NCBI GenBank assembly: GCA_900019385.1
Contig: FIZJ01000006.1
Coordinates: forward strand, 1-64,000
Length of the DNA: 64,000 bases
From: an uncultured Clostridia bacterium
GTDB lineage: Bacteria; Bacillota; Limnochordia; Darwinibacteriales; DTU012
Direction: 5' to 3'
Part shown: one piece after another, positions 17,291-25,674 of the stretch
How the letters are laid out: every line of letters begins with the position of its first letter
How positions within the stretch are numbered: position 1 is the first letter of the stretch
The notes under the pieces: model-generated
What the model was told of the DNA's origin: nothing
Seen by the model: the letters and a program-made list of their open reading frames with translations, nothing else
Database searches by the model: none
Program-made: the position numbers and the translations under genes

Positions 17291-17599
17291 ATGCCGCTGC
17301 CAAAACTGAGTGCTGACGAGAAGAGAAAAGCTCTGCAAAAAGCGCAGCTGATGCGCAGCAAACGCGCTGAACTGCGCATGAAGCTCAAGAGTGGATCTCT
17401 GTCTCTGCAGGATGTCTTGAATTCGAAGGACGATGAAGTAATTGCCAAAATGAGAGTAGCATATTTGATTCAATCGCTGCCGCAAGTGGGCAAGGTAACA
17501 TCGAAGAAAATCATGGAAGAGATCGGAATCAACGAGAACCGGCGCGTTCAAGGGTTGGGGAAGAGGCAGATTAATGCTCTGTTAGAGCGCCTAGGCTGA
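17291..17599 (+). CDS. mihF: integration host factor, actinobacterial type (MihF)
   Basis: A 102-residue small basic nucleoid protein of the MihF family. It has an N-terminal helical part (LSADEKRKALQKAQLMRS) and a helix-two-turn-helix region (IQSLPQVGKVTSKKIMEEIGI) ending GLGKRQINALLERLG. Family members bind and bend DNA without sequence symmetry and are unrelated to the HU/IHF fold. AAGGGAGG at 17275-17282 places the ATG at 17291 correctly; the GTG at 17282 overlaps the RBS. It lies between yloC and remA, a slot empty in Bacillus subtilis. Confidence 0.88.
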   Translation: MPLPKLSADEKRKALQKAQLMRSKRAELRMKLKSGSLSLQDVLNSKDDEVIAKMRVAYLIQSLPQVGKVTSKKIMEEIGINENRRVQGLGKRQINALLERLG

Positions 17600-17631
17600 G
17601 AGGCTAACATGGTAGCAAGGAGGATCTACTA

Positions 17632-17904
17632 GTGGAAATCAGACTAATCAACATTGGCTTTGGTAACATCGTTGCTGCCAACCGCATAATCAGTATTGTA
17701 AGCCCCGAATCAGCACCGATCAAAAGAATCATCCAAGAAGCGAGAGACCGGGGCATGCTTATTGACGCTACCTATGGACGCAGAACAAGAGCAGTGATCA
17801 TTACTGACAGTGATCACATCATCCTTTCAGCTGTTCAACCCGAAACAGTTGCGCACCGCTTGACTGTCAATGCTCAAGATGCACCATCGGAGGGGAAAGA
17901 GTAA
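17632..17904 (+). CDS. remA: extracellular matrix/biofilm regulator RemA
   Basis: A 90-residue DUF370 protein ([44 protein letters not shown]). In Bacillus, RemA forms rings that wrap DNA and activates matrix and osmoprotection genes. The start is GTG at 17632, after AGGAGG. A non-conserved tail follows residue 80. It is 32 bases after mihF and just before gmk, as in Bacillus (ylzA). Two small DNA-architectural proteins are thus encoded back to back. Confidence 0.95.
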   Translation: MEIRLINIGFGNIVAANRIISIVSPESAPIKRIIQEARDRGMLIDATYGRRTRAVIITDSDHIILSAVQPETVAHRLTVNAQDAPSEGKE

Positions 17905-17982
17905 CTTTATCAAGGATGCAGTTGACGTGGTTCAAACCGGAAGAATCGATTCAGGACGCAGGAACATAGGGGGGATATTGAG

Positions 17983-18615
17983 GTGAAAGGGAAAGGCTTC
18001 TTAATCGTCTTGTCTGGCCCCAGCGGAGCAGGCAAGAACACACTAATTGATCATGTACTCCCTCGTATCCCCAATCTCAAATACTCAGTCAGCGCTACAA
18101 CCAGGCCGCCACGTCCAGGCGAGGTTCACGGCGTAGACTATTTTTTTGTCTCGGATCAAGAGTTTGACCGGATGATCGCCAATCATGAATTCCTGGAATG
18201 GGCTGAGTTTGTCGGCAACCGCTACGGCACACCAAAGGCGTTCGTGGAAAATGAGATTCAACAAGGGCATACTGTTATCATGGATGTGGACATTCAAGGG
18301 GCGCTGCAGATCAGAAGACGGATGCCCGATGCGGTATTGGTGTTTTTGCTGCCGCCGACACTGGATGAACTGCGCAGACGGTTGAACAAACGAGGGCAAG
18401 ACGCTCTGGAGGCTATTGTCAAAAGATTGGAACATTCAGCCAAGGAGCTTGAGTATATAGTCGACTATGATTATTATATTATCAACGATGATCTGGATAA
18501 GGCCGCCGAAAGGTTGGCCGTGATCATCAACGCAGAACGGTGCCGTGTGGCCAGGGCCGATCTCAACGCTCTTCAAGAGTTATGGCAAAGGAGGCAAAAC
18601 GGAGATGACCTTTGA
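17983..18615 (+). CDS. gmk: guanylate kinase
   Basis: A 210-residue cytoplasmic kinase that converts GMP to GDP. It has P-loop GPSGAGKNT, the GMP-binding SATTRPPRPGEVHGVDYFF, WAEFVGNRYGTPK, and the lid region KRGQD. The start is GTG at 17983, behind GGGGGGATATTGAG. Its last 11 bases overlap rpoZ, giving translational coupling. Confidence 0.97.
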   Translation: MKGKGFLIVLSGPSGAGKNTLIDHVLPRIPNLKYSVSATTRPPRPGEVHGVDYFFVSDQEFDRMIANHEFLEWAEFVGNRYGTPKAFVENEIQQGHTVIMDVDIQGALQIRRRMPDAVLVFLLPPTLDELRRRLNKRGQDALEAIVKRLEHSAKELEYIVDYDYYIINDDLDKAAERLAVIINAERCRVARADLNALQELWQRRQNGDDL

Positions 18616-18802
18616 GAAAAAACCAGGAAATGTGGACAATCGCTACACTTTGGTGGTCGCTGCTGCTAAACGAGCCCGCCAGATACTTGCAGGAGCTAGT
18701 CCCACCATCGAGACAGAGCATTACAAACCGGTCACGATCGCCTTAGCAGAGATATCATCCGGGAAAATTCAGTGGGTGCGCACCAAAGAAGGAATCAAAT
18801 AA
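18605..18802 (+). CDS. rpoZ: RNA polymerase omega subunit
   Basis: A 65-residue omega subunit, which assists beta-prime folding and RNA polymerase assembly. It has the family core DNRYTLVVAAAKRARQIL and PVTIALAEISSGKI. ATG at 18605 follows AAAGGAGG and overlaps the gmk end, as in most Bacillota. In Bacillus, coaBC follows; here priA comes next with no coaBC. Confidence 0.95.
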   Translation: MTFEKKPGNVDNRYTLVVAAAKRARQILAGASPTIETEHYKPVTIALAEISSGKIQWVRTKEGIK

Positions 18803-18854
18803 GAGCGGGCCTGTGGACAACCACAGGTCATTTTCATTCTGAAGCAGGGGGGTG

Positions 18855-21059
18855 ATGGCGATTGCCAAGTTCGCCGGCGTGATTGTAGATGTTAAAGCCA
18901 GTGCGGTGAACCGGGTTTTCCACTACTCTATTCCCAAGCATATGGGCACCCTGCGCCTGGGACACCGGGTGCTCGTGCCGTTCGGCAGCCGTAGAGTCGA
19001 AGCCTATGTTGTGGAATTGGTCGATCAGGTTGACCTGGAAGCAGCCCGGATCAGGCCGATCATCAGGACACTTGATCCTGAACCTGTGTTGACAGAAGAA
19101 CACTTGGCGGTGGCCGCCTGGATGGTTGAAGAGTATGCCGGATTGCATGCCCAGGCACTCCAATTCTTTCTGCCGGCAGGAACCCGCTATGGCAAGGAGC
19201 GGGTAAAAAGCAAAGAGCAGTTGACTGTCGCCCTGTCAAATCCAGGCTTAATCGAAGAATACCTCCAGTCGCTGCCGCCCCGGGCTGTGAAGCAAAGAGA
19301 GATTCTGCTAAGTTTGAAAAAACAGCCTCGTCAAATTGCAAGCGAACTGTGCAGAACCACCAAGGCCAGCTATCAGACTCTCGCGGCTTTACAGGCAAAA
19401 GGCTATATCAATATGGCTCCAAGTTTGGTTGAACGCACACTTGAGCTATCCACAGAAAACAAGCCAATTCCAGTTTTGACAAGAATGCAGGATGAGGCGC
19501 TGCAAGCTGTTATCGATGAGTTCAGCGGCAGCCGTAAACCGGTATTGATTCACGGTGTCACCGACAGTGGCAAGACCGAGGTCTATCTGCGGGCAATCGC
19601 CTACTGCTTGCAGCGGGGCAAACAGGCGATCATGATGGTGCCTGAGATTTCCCTGACGGAGCAGACTATCTCCAGGTTCACCCAGAGATTTCCCGGCAGG
19701 GTTGCCGTCCTCCACAGCGGGCTCTCGGAAGGTGAGCGTTACGACCAATGGCACAAAATCAAGAAGGGAGAACTGCCGATTGTAATCGGTGCTCGCTCAG
19801 CCGTTTTCGCCCCTCTTGAGAATATCGGCCTGATTGTCATCGATGAAGAGCACGAAGGCACTTACAAACAGGCCGATGGAATGCTGAAGTATCATGCCCG
19901 CAGCGTCGCGCTGAAGCGTGCTCTGTATCATGGGGCGGTGGTGGTCCTGGGTAGTGCCACGCCAGCTGTGGAAAGCTATCACCGGGCGCTCAGGGGCGAA
20001 TACCGGTTGGTGGAAATGCCGAGCAGAGTCCATGATCGCCCTTTTCCGCCGGTGGTCCTGGTCGACATGCGGGAGGAGTTTTCCCACGGCAACCGGAGCA
20101 TGTTCAGCGCGCTGCTTGCGGAAGAACTAGAACGGACACTTAAGAATCATGAACAGGCGATTATACTTCTCAACAGGCGCGGTTATTCCGCTTTTGTCCT
20201 TTGCCGCGAATGCGGTTACGTCGCTGCCTGCGCAAACTGCCATGTCTCATTGACCTATCACCGGGACAACCGGCTTAAATGCCATTACTGCGGCTACAGC
20301 GAGGGGTTGAGACTCAGCTGTCCCCAGTGCGGATCTCACCATATAAGACAGTTCGGCACTGGCACGCAGCAGCTGGAAGAGCACATCAGAAAAAACTTTG
20401 CTGATGCCCGTATTGTGCGCCTTGATTCCGACACAACCAGGCGCAAGGGTTCACATCAGCGTTTGCTTAACCAGTTCCGGCAGGGTCAGGCAAATGTGCT
20501 GATCGGCACACAGATGATCGCCAAAGGGCTGGATTTCCCCAACGTTACCCTGGTTGGCGTAATCAGCGCGGACCTGGCGCTTAATTTTCCGGATTTTCAT
20601 GCCGCCGAAAGGACTTATCAGCTGCTGGCTCAAGTGAGCGGCAGGGCTGGGCGCGGGCCAAAACCCGGAAGAGTGATTATCCAGTGTTATGATCCTGGAC
20701 ACTATGCCATCAGCAGTGTCCCAAAACACGATTATGCCTCTTTTTACCGTAAGGAGATCGCTTACCGCCGGCAGCTTGAGTATCCCCCATTTGGACATCT
20801 CGTCCGTGTGCTGATTCAAGGCCCCGAAGCAGCAGTCCGGAAGGAAGCGGAAAGGATAAGCCAGATAATGCAGACAAAGCTTAGCAATGTCCAGACCTAC
20901 GGTCCGGCACCTGCCCCGATTTCCAAGTTGAAAGGCAGGCACCGTTGGCAGATCATTGTCAAGTCAAAGCATAAAATCAGCCAATTCCTGACAGAGCTTC
21001 CCAAACATGATGGCACTGTCACAGTCAGTATCGACCCGGATCCATTGTTCTTATTATAA
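18855..21059 (+). CDS. priA: primosomal replication restart helicase PriA
   Basis: A 734-residue helicase that reloads the replisome at stalled forks. It has the N-terminal 3'-DNA-binding domain (VIVDVKASAVNRVFHYSIP), Walker A GVTDSGKTEVYLRAI, DEEHEGTYKQ, and the zinc-binding Cys pairs (CRECGYVAACANC, CHYCGY, CPQCG). Helicase motifs GTQMIAKGLDFPNV and QVSGRAGRG follow. I prefer ATG at 18855, after AGGGGGG; a GTG lies directly before it. It is complete. Confidence 0.96.
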   Translation: MAIAKFAGVIVDVKASAVNRVFHYSIPKHMGTLRLGHRVLVPFGSRRVEAYVVELVDQVDLEAARIRPIIRTLDPEPVLTEEHLAVAAWMVEEYAGLHAQALQFFLPAGTRYGKERVKSKEQLTVALSNPGLIEEYLQSLPPRAVKQREILLSLKKQPRQIASELCRTTKASYQTLAALQAKGYINMAPSLVERTLELSTENKPIPVLTRMQDEALQAVIDEFSGSRKPVLIHGVTDSGKTEVYLRAIAYCLQRGKQAIMMVPEISLTEQTISRFTQRFPGRVAVLHSGLSEGERYDQWHKIKKGELPIVIGARSAVFAPLENIGLIVIDEEHEGTYKQADGMLKYHARSVALKRALYHGAVVVLGSATPAVESYHRALRGEYRLVEMPSRVHDRPFPPVVLVDMREEFSHGNRSMFSALLAEELERTLKNHEQAIILLNRRGYSAFVLCRECGYVAACANCHVSLTYHRDNRLKCHYCGYSEGLRLSCPQCGSHHIRQFGTGTQQLEEHIRKNFADARIVRLDSDTTRRKGSHQRLLNQFRQGQANVLIGTQMIAKGLDFPNVTLVGVISADLALNFPDFHAAERTYQLLAQVSGRAGRGPKPGRVIIQCYDPGHYAISSVPKHDYASFYRKEIAYRRQLEYPPFGHLVRVLIQGPEAAVRKEAERISQIMQTKLSNVQTYGPAPAPISKLKGRHRWQIIVKSKHKISQFLTELPKHDGTVTVSIDPDPLFLL

Positions 21060-21074
21060 GTAGTGTGGTATAAT
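21045..21074 (+). promoter_or_regulatory. candidate extended -10 promoter for def-fmt
   Basis: TTGTTC at 21045-21050 and TATAAT at 21069-21074 with 18 bases between; TGG directly precedes the -10, forming an extended -10. It overlaps the 3' end of priA and lies 36 bases before the def ATG. Confidence 0.5.
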
Positions 21075-21110
21075 TTATTACATAGGTAGAACGAAAGAAG
21101 GTCTCGGTTA

Positions 21111-21575
21111 ATGGCTGTGTTGAAGGTAATCAAAGCTGGTGATCCCATACTGCGGCAACCGACACAACCGGTCACCAGGATCACGAAAAGAGTATCCCGA
21201 TTGATCGAGGATATGATCGAAACCATGTATGCGGTAGATGGAGTCGGCCTTGCGGCCCCACAGGTCGGCGTGAGCAAGAAGATCGCCGTGATCGATGTGG
21301 GTGAAGGGCCAATTGCGCTGATTAATCCGAAAATCATAGAAGGATCCGGTGAAGATATCGATGTGGAAGGTTGTTTGAGTGTTCCCGGAAAACAAGCCTA
21401 TGTGAAGCGCATGGCAACAGTGAAGGTGCAGGCGTTCAACGAGAAAGGGAAGCCGGTCCAAATCGAAGCGGAAGGTTTGCTCGCCAGGGCGCTCCAGCAT
21501 GAGATCGATCACCTGAACGGAATCCTGTTCACAGACTTGGTGGATGAAAAGGATATCTTTGAAGGAGAAGAATAG
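21111..21575 (+). CDS. def: peptide deformylase
   Basis: A 154-residue metalloenzyme that removes the formyl group from nascent N-terminal Met. All three signatures are present: GVGLAAPQVG, EGCLSVPG (metal Cys) and HEIDHLNG (metal His pair, catalytic Glu). Length is typical of type I enzymes. ATG at 21111 follows AAGAAGGTC. It ends two bases before fmt, the usual pairing of formylation and deformylation. Confidence 0.97.
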   Translation: MAVLKVIKAGDPILRQPTQPVTRITKRVSRLIEDMIETMYAVDGVGLAAPQVGVSKKIAVIDVGEGPIALINPKIIEGSGEDIDVEGCLSVPGKQAYVKRMATVKVQAFNEKGKPVQIEAEGLLARALQHEIDHLNGILFTDLVDEKDIFEGEE

Positions 21576-21576
21576 G

Positions 21577-22530
21577 ATGCGGATCATTTTCATGGGCACA
21601 CCCGAATTTGCCGTGCCCAGCCTTGATGCGGCTGCTCGGCGTCATCAGCTTCTGGCGGTGGTCACACAACCAGATCGCAGGAGCGGCCGGGGCCAGAAGC
21701 TGCAGTTTTCACCTGTCAAAGAAAGGGCTCTGCAATACCAAGTCCCTATCTATCAACCGGAGAAAGTAAACACTCCCGGGTTTCTTGAAGAGATGGCCAA
21801 ATATGAACCTGATGCGATCATCGTGGTGGCTTTCGGCCATAAAATCCCGAAAGCGATGTTGGAACTTCCAAGCCATGGCTGCATCAACGTGCATGCCTCG
21901 CTTTTGCCTAAGTATCGGGGTGCGGCTCCGATCCATCATGCAATCATGAATGGGGAACGGGTAACCGGGGTTACCACTATGTATCTCAGCGAAGGATGGG
22001 ACGAAGGCGACCTTATTCTGCAGGCAGAGGAACCAATTCTGCCTACGGATACTGCCGGAACACTCCATGATCGTCTCGCGCTGAAAGGAGCCGCTTTATT
22101 AGCTGAGACGCTGGATTTGCTAAATGCAGGCACGGCGCCTCGAGTTCCGCAGGATCATCAACAAGCCACCTATGCCCCGAAGCTGTCCAAGGCCGACGCT
22201 GAAATTGACTGGCGGCAGTCGGCGGAAAACATCGCCAATTTTGTCAGGGGTCTCAATCCATGGCCAACGGCATATACATCATTCCATACCGAGATGATAA
22301 AGGTGTGGGAAGCACTGCCGTTGGGCCATGAAGGCGGTTCTCCGGGTGAAATCATGTCGATTTCTCCTGAAGGCATCTTGGTTGCCGCCGGGGAGGGCAG
22401 TCTGCTCGTGAAAAAGCTGCAGCGTCAGGGAGCGCGCATCCTGGACGCTTATGATGCAGCCAACGGGCTGCGGCTTCGCAAAGGCCAGTGGTTTGGGAGT
22501 AAAACCAGAGATAATGTCAAAACTACTTGA
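21577..22530 (+). CDS. fmt: methionyl-tRNA formyltransferase
   Basis: A 317-residue enzyme that formylates initiator Met-tRNA. It starts MRIIFMGTPEFAVPSL and has the catalytic HASLLPKYRGAAPIHHAI, then TTMYLSEGWDEGD and a C-terminal tRNA-binding domain. ATG at 21577 follows GAAGGAGAAG at the end of def; a TTG 33 bases upstream inside def was rejected. Confidence 0.97.
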   Translation: MRIIFMGTPEFAVPSLDAAARRHQLLAVVTQPDRRSGRGQKLQFSPVKERALQYQVPIYQPEKVNTPGFLEEMAKYEPDAIIVVAFGHKIPKAMLELPSHGCINVHASLLPKYRGAAPIHHAIMNGERVTGVTTMYLSEGWDEGDLILQAEEPILPTDTAGTLHDRLALKGAALLAETLDLLNAGTAPRVPQDHQQATYAPKLSKADAEIDWRQSAENIANFVRGLNPWPTAYTSFHTEMIKVWEALPLGHEGGSPGEIMSISPEGILVAAGEGSLLVKKLQRQGARILDAYDAANGLRLRKGQWFGSKTRDNVKTT

Positions 22531-22545
22531 GAGAGGGGTGCTGTG

Positions 22546-23232
22546 ATGTACTTCTACTACGATCCAACCTATATTTTGGTGCTGCCGGCTTTGATTTTCG
22601 CCATGTGGGCTCAGTCGAAGGTCAGCAGCACGTTCAGGAGATACTTGCGAGTTTTTGCTTCGTCGAACTACACTGGAGCACAGGTAGCCAGGTATCTACT
22701 TGATGCTCATGGGCTGCATGACGTGAAGATCGAAATGGCCCGCGGCTATTTGACCGATCATTACGATCCGCGCAAACGAGTGCTTCGACTGTCGCAGCCG
22801 GTATATTCCAGCACCAGTGTAGCTGCCTTGGGTGTCGCGGCTCATGAAACCGGCCACGCTGTGCAGCATGCTCAGAACTACATCCCGTTGGGCATTCGCA
22901 ACAATCTTTTCCCGATTGCAAGTTTTGGATCACAAGCGGCATTTCCGCTGTTTTTCATCGGATTGTTTCTTTCACTCCCAATCTTGATGGATATCGGCAT
23001 CTGGTTTTTCATTGCCGCCTTGGCGTTTCAAGTAGTCACGCTGCCGGTGGAATTCAACGCTTCGCGCAGGGCAATGGCCATGTTGGCTGAAGCAGGTTTC
23101 CTTACTCAGGAAGAGCGCCCCAAAGCGAGAGAAGTCCTTTCGGCTGCAGCTCTGACGTATGTGGCAGCTGTGGCTGTATCGGCTATGCACTTGATCAGGC
23201 TGTTGCTGATTAGAGATTCCCGGAGACGCTGA
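22546..23232 (+). CDS. membrane zinc metallopeptidase, YugP family
   Basis: A 228-residue integral membrane protease of the YugP family. The zinc site is AAHETGHAVQHA (HExxH), with a further conserved PVEFNASRRAMAML segment. About four membrane helices surround the site. The substrate is unknown. The start is ATG at 22546 after GAGAGGGG (a GTG precedes it). It is the third gene of def-fmt-yugP and is followed by two hairpins. In Bacillus the family member is elsewhere, so this is a local rearrangement. Confidence 0.9.
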   Translation: MYFYYDPTYILVLPALIFAMWAQSKVSSTFRRYLRVFASSNYTGAQVARYLLDAHGLHDVKIEMARGYLTDHYDPRKRVLRLSQPVYSSTSVAALGVAAHETGHAVQHAQNYIPLGIRNNLFPIASFGSQAAFPLFFIGLFLSLPILMDIGIWFFIAALAFQVVTLPVEFNASRRAMAMLAEAGFLTQEERPKAREVLSAAALTYVAAVAVSAMHLIRLLLIRDSRRR

Positions 23233-23247
23233 GCGCCTCCGGTAAGT

Positions 23248-23275
23248 AAAGCCGGCGCATATGCGTCGGTTTTTT
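23248..23275 (+). terminator. rho-independent terminator after the yugP-like gene
   Basis: An almost uninterrupted stem around the centre CGCAT/ATGCG (23248-23260 with 23261-23273, two G-T pairs) followed by a T run. A second hairpin, CCGGAG...CTCCGG at 23219-23242, overlaps the stop codon just before it. Confidence 0.75.
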
Positions 23276-23288
23276 AGGATGTGAGAGA

Positions 23289-24617
23289 ATGCAAGAATCG
23301 AACCCCCGTGCCGCTGCGGTTAACGCACTCATGAGAATAGAAAGTGGGGTTGCAATCAGCGACGCACTCGACCAGGCTCTCAAAGCCTACAGACTAAACA
23401 ACCTGGATCGGGGGCTGGCAACCGAGATAACCTACGGCACTGTACGGATGCAAAAGGCAATCGACTTTGCCTTGGATTCAATCAGCCGCATTAGGATCGA
23501 CTCCCTTGAGCCGCGAGTCCGGGCCATATTGAGGACGGGCGCTTATCAAATTCTTTACTTGAGCCGTGTTCCTGTATCGGCGGCGGTGAATGAAGCGGTG
23601 AAGCTTGCGTCGGCTGGAAAACACCGCAAAGCCGGCGGTTATGTCAATGCTGTTCTGCGCAATCTAGCGCGGAAATCTGAGTCGATCAAATACCCTGATC
23701 CAGAGTCAGATCCGGTTCGCCATGTGGCTGTGAAGCACTCCCACCCCGAATGGATTGTTAAACGCTGGCTGCATAGGTATGGACTGGAGAATACTGTCAG
23801 ATTCTGCCAGATCAACAATACCAGCCCCGAGATCCATGTGCGGGTCAACACACTGATAACATCGCCAGAGACACTAGGCGCACACTTTGTGGAACAAGGG
23901 GCTTTGGCGGAGAAAGGCCGTTTTGCTCCGGATGTCCTTGTGCTCGGCCGTTCTTTTTCCCCGGCGGCTGATCCATGGCTTGACAGAGGTTACTATTATG
24001 TCCAGAATGAGAGTTCGGCCTTGGTGGCCCACGCATTGGCACCGCAGCCGGGCGAAACTGTCTACGATCTATGCGCCGCGCCGGGTGGTAAGACTACTCA
24101 TCTTGCACAACTGATGGACAACCGCGGCCGGATTATTGCTGTTGATCAAACCGATGAAAAGGTGGCCATGATTGAAGAAAACGCTGCCCGGCTCCGTATT
24201 TCGATTATCGAGCCCATGGTTGGTGATGCTGCCGTGCTAAAGCTTCCACCGGCCGACCGGGTCTTAGTTGACGCACCTTGTTCTGGTTTGGGAGTCCTCA
24301 GGCACCGGCCAGATGCAAGGTGGCGCAGGAGGGAAAGGGATATTCTCAGCCTGGCCGAGCTGCAGCGCCGGATTTTGGCCAATGCCGCCGCCATGGTCAA
24401 ACCTGGAGGTACACTGGTGTACGCGACCTGTACCACTGAACCTGAAGAAAACGAGGACACAGTCCGGTGGTTCCTCAAGCGTCATCCCGGTTTCATTTTG
24501 TCGCCGCTGCCGCAGTGGTTCCCTCCGTCTCAACATGTGGGAATGCTGTCGATTCTTCCGTTTATTCATGGAATTGATGGCTTCTTTATCTGCAAATTGC
24601 AGAACAATCAATTCTGA
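23289..24617 (+). CDS. rsmB: 16S rRNA m5C967 methyltransferase
   Basis: A 442-residue SAM-dependent rRNA methyltransferase. The N-terminal NusB-like domain (residues 5-140; ATEITYGTVRMQKAIDF) is followed by the methyltransferase domain with DLCAAPGGKTTHLAQL, DAPCSGLGVLRHRPD and YATCTTEPEENE, which carry the two active-site Cys. ATG at 23289 follows GATGTGAGAG. It is placed as in Bacillus (fmt-rsmB), but spo0A, tRNA-Pro and a small gene intervene before rlmN. Confidence 0.95.
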   Translation: MQESNPRAAAVNALMRIESGVAISDALDQALKAYRLNNLDRGLATEITYGTVRMQKAIDFALDSISRIRIDSLEPRVRAILRTGAYQILYLSRVPVSAAVNEAVKLASAGKHRKAGGYVNAVLRNLARKSESIKYPDPESDPVRHVAVKHSHPEWIVKRWLHRYGLENTVRFCQINNTSPEIHVRVNTLITSPETLGAHFVEQGALAEKGRFAPDVLVLGRSFSPAADPWLDRGYYYVQNESSALVAHALAPQPGETVYDLCAAPGGKTTHLAQLMDNRGRIIAVDQTDEKVAMIEENAARLRISIIEPMVGDAAVLKLPPADRVLVDAPCSGLGVLRHRPDARWRRRERDILSLAELQRRILANAAAMVKPGGTLVYATCTTEPEENEDTVRWFLKRHPGFILSPLPQWFPPSQHVGMLSILPFIHGIDGFFICKLQNNQF

Positions 24618-24644
24618 GCAGGAAAGTGGAATTTTGCGTCGAAT
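24618..24644 (+). promoter_or_regulatory. candidate SigH-dependent promoter of spo0A
   Basis: GCAGGAAAG at 24618-24626, 11 bases, then GTCGAAT at 24638-24644. This fits the Bacillus sigma-H pattern RnAGGAwWW-N11/12-RnnGAAT at all but one position. CGTCGAA at 24637-24643 also matches the 0A box (TGTCGAA) at six of seven positions, which would allow Spo0A feedback. It lies 30 bases before the spo0A start. Confidence 0.6.
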
Positions 24645-24674
24645 AAAAAATATTAAACTCTATTGAAAGGGATG

Positions 24675-25463
24675 ATGGTACTTAAAATGAATCGAATCTT
24701 AGTAGTTGACAACAATGTCGAATTGTGTAGCATATTAGCGGAATTTTTTGATAATCAAACGGACATGGAGACAGCTGGAGTAGCCTACGATGGAGAAGAA
24801 GCATTGGTGAAACTAACCGAACTACAGCCTGATGTGATGATCCTGGACATCACCATGCCTCATCTTGATGGTATCGGTGTGCTTGAGCGCATGGCCGAAA
24901 TGCAGCTGAGTAATCGGCCAAGGATCATCGTTCTCACAGCATTCAGCCGCGACGAACTCTTAAGCCGCCTCACTGAGCTTGGTGTCGACTATTTCATTGT
25001 AAAACCTTTCAACCTTTCCATGTTGGCGGATAGAATCCGCGAGTTTGCCCAGGAAAGGACAGATACAGGCGTCCGCGAAGGCGGGTATCAAGATTTGTCG
25101 AAGTACCAGAGATTCCCTCGGGAATCGGCAGAAAAGCGGATTGTGAGAATTCTTCATGAGATGGGGATTCCGCCGCATTTCAAAGGATTCACCTATTTGC
25201 GGGACGCCGCACTGATGTGCCAGTCCCGAGGCTATGTGGGCGGAGCGCTGACTAAAGAGATTTACCCTGCTTTGGCCAGCAAATACAATGCAACGATCGG
25301 AGGCGTGGAGGCGGCCATCCGCAATGCTGTGGTGGCGGCATGGGAAAACGGAAACACAGAATATATCAGCAACTTGTGCGGCACTCATAGGGGTTCTCGT
25401 GTACCCACAAATTCGCTGATCATTGCCAAACTGGCTGAGGAAATCAGTGTGGCGGCAATGTAA
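24675..25463 (+). CDS. spo0A: sporulation master regulator Spo0A
   Basis: A 262-residue response regulator. The receiver domain (residues about 6-125) has phosphoacceptor D58 in MILDITMPHLDG, the Thr switch in IIVLTAFSRD, and Lys in FIVKPFN. The C-terminal Spo0A DNA-binding domain has RILHEMGIPPHFKGFTYLRDA, IYPALASKYNATIGGVEAAIRNAV and VPTNSLIIAKLAEEI. Several nearby ATGs compete; 24675 has AAAGGG just upstream, and 24687 (MNRILVV) is the alternative. The acidic pocket reads D-N instead of the usual D-D. Adjacent spoIVB, the usual neighbour, is absent. Presence of this gene marks a spore former. Confidence 0.96.
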   Translation: MVLKMNRILVVDNNVELCSILAEFFDNQTDMETAGVAYDGEEALVKLTELQPDVMILDITMPHLDGIGVLERMAEMQLSNRPRIIVLTAFSRDELLSRLTELGVDYFIVKPFNLSMLADRIREFAQERTDTGVREGGYQDLSKYQRFPRESAEKRIVRILHEMGIPPHFKGFTYLRDAALMCQSRGYVGGALTKEIYPALASKYNATIGGVEAAIRNAVVAAWENGNTEYISNLCGTHRGSRVPTNSLIIAKLAEEISVAAM

Positions 25464-25513
25464 ACGGAAAGAACCTACCAGGATAGAGCCAGCTCCGCTT
25501 TCGCTGTGATGCA

Positions 25514-25542
25514 TTGACAAAAACATGTTTTCAATGTATACT
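25514..25542 (+). promoter_or_regulatory. promoter of tRNA-Pro
   Basis: TTGACA at 25514-25519 and TATACT at 25537-25542 with exactly 17 bases between, 15 bases before the mature tRNA. It is a strong sigma-A promoter; the spacer contains the palindrome AAAACATGTTTT. Confidence 0.85.
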
Positions 25543-25556
25543 ATCTAAGTAGATAG
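25541..25556 (+). repeat. short perfect inverted repeat before tRNA-Pro
   Basis: CTATCTA-AG-TAGATAG, 7-base arms with a 2-base centre. It lies between the -10 element and the first base of the tRNA, at the expected transcription start. It may be a leader structure for 5' processing or a binding site. Confidence 0.5.
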
Positions 25557-25633
25557 CGGGGCGTGGCTCAGCTTGGTAGAGCGTCGCGTTCGGGACGCGA
25601 AGGTCGCAAGTTCAAATCTTGTCGCCCCGACCA
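25557..25633 (+). tRNA. tRNA-Pro (anticodon CGG)
   Basis: A 77-base tRNA. The acceptor stem CGGGGCG (25557-25563) pairs with CGCCCCG (25623-25629), followed by discriminator A and an encoded CCA (25631-25633). The anticodon arm GCGTTCGGGACGC presents CGG, decoding proline CCG codons. The T arm contains GTTCAAATC. It is transcribed alone from its own promoter and is followed by a terminator. Confidence 0.95.
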
Positions 25634-25641
25634 CTTTTGAT

Positions 25642-25674
25642 AAAAACTGGATGAGCGATCATCTAGTTTTTTTT
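25642..25674 (+). terminator. terminator of tRNA-Pro
   Basis: AAAACTGGATGA at 25643-25654, loop GCGA, TCATCTAGTTTT at 25659-25670, then further T. The stop codon of the minus-strand gene (25661-25659) lies in the 3' arm, so the hairpin probably serves both directions. Confidence 0.85.

Noticed and set aside
17983..18615. Guanylate kinase P-loop with Asn after Lys (GKNT)
   Set aside because: That position varies (G or S) in the family and the following Thr is kept.
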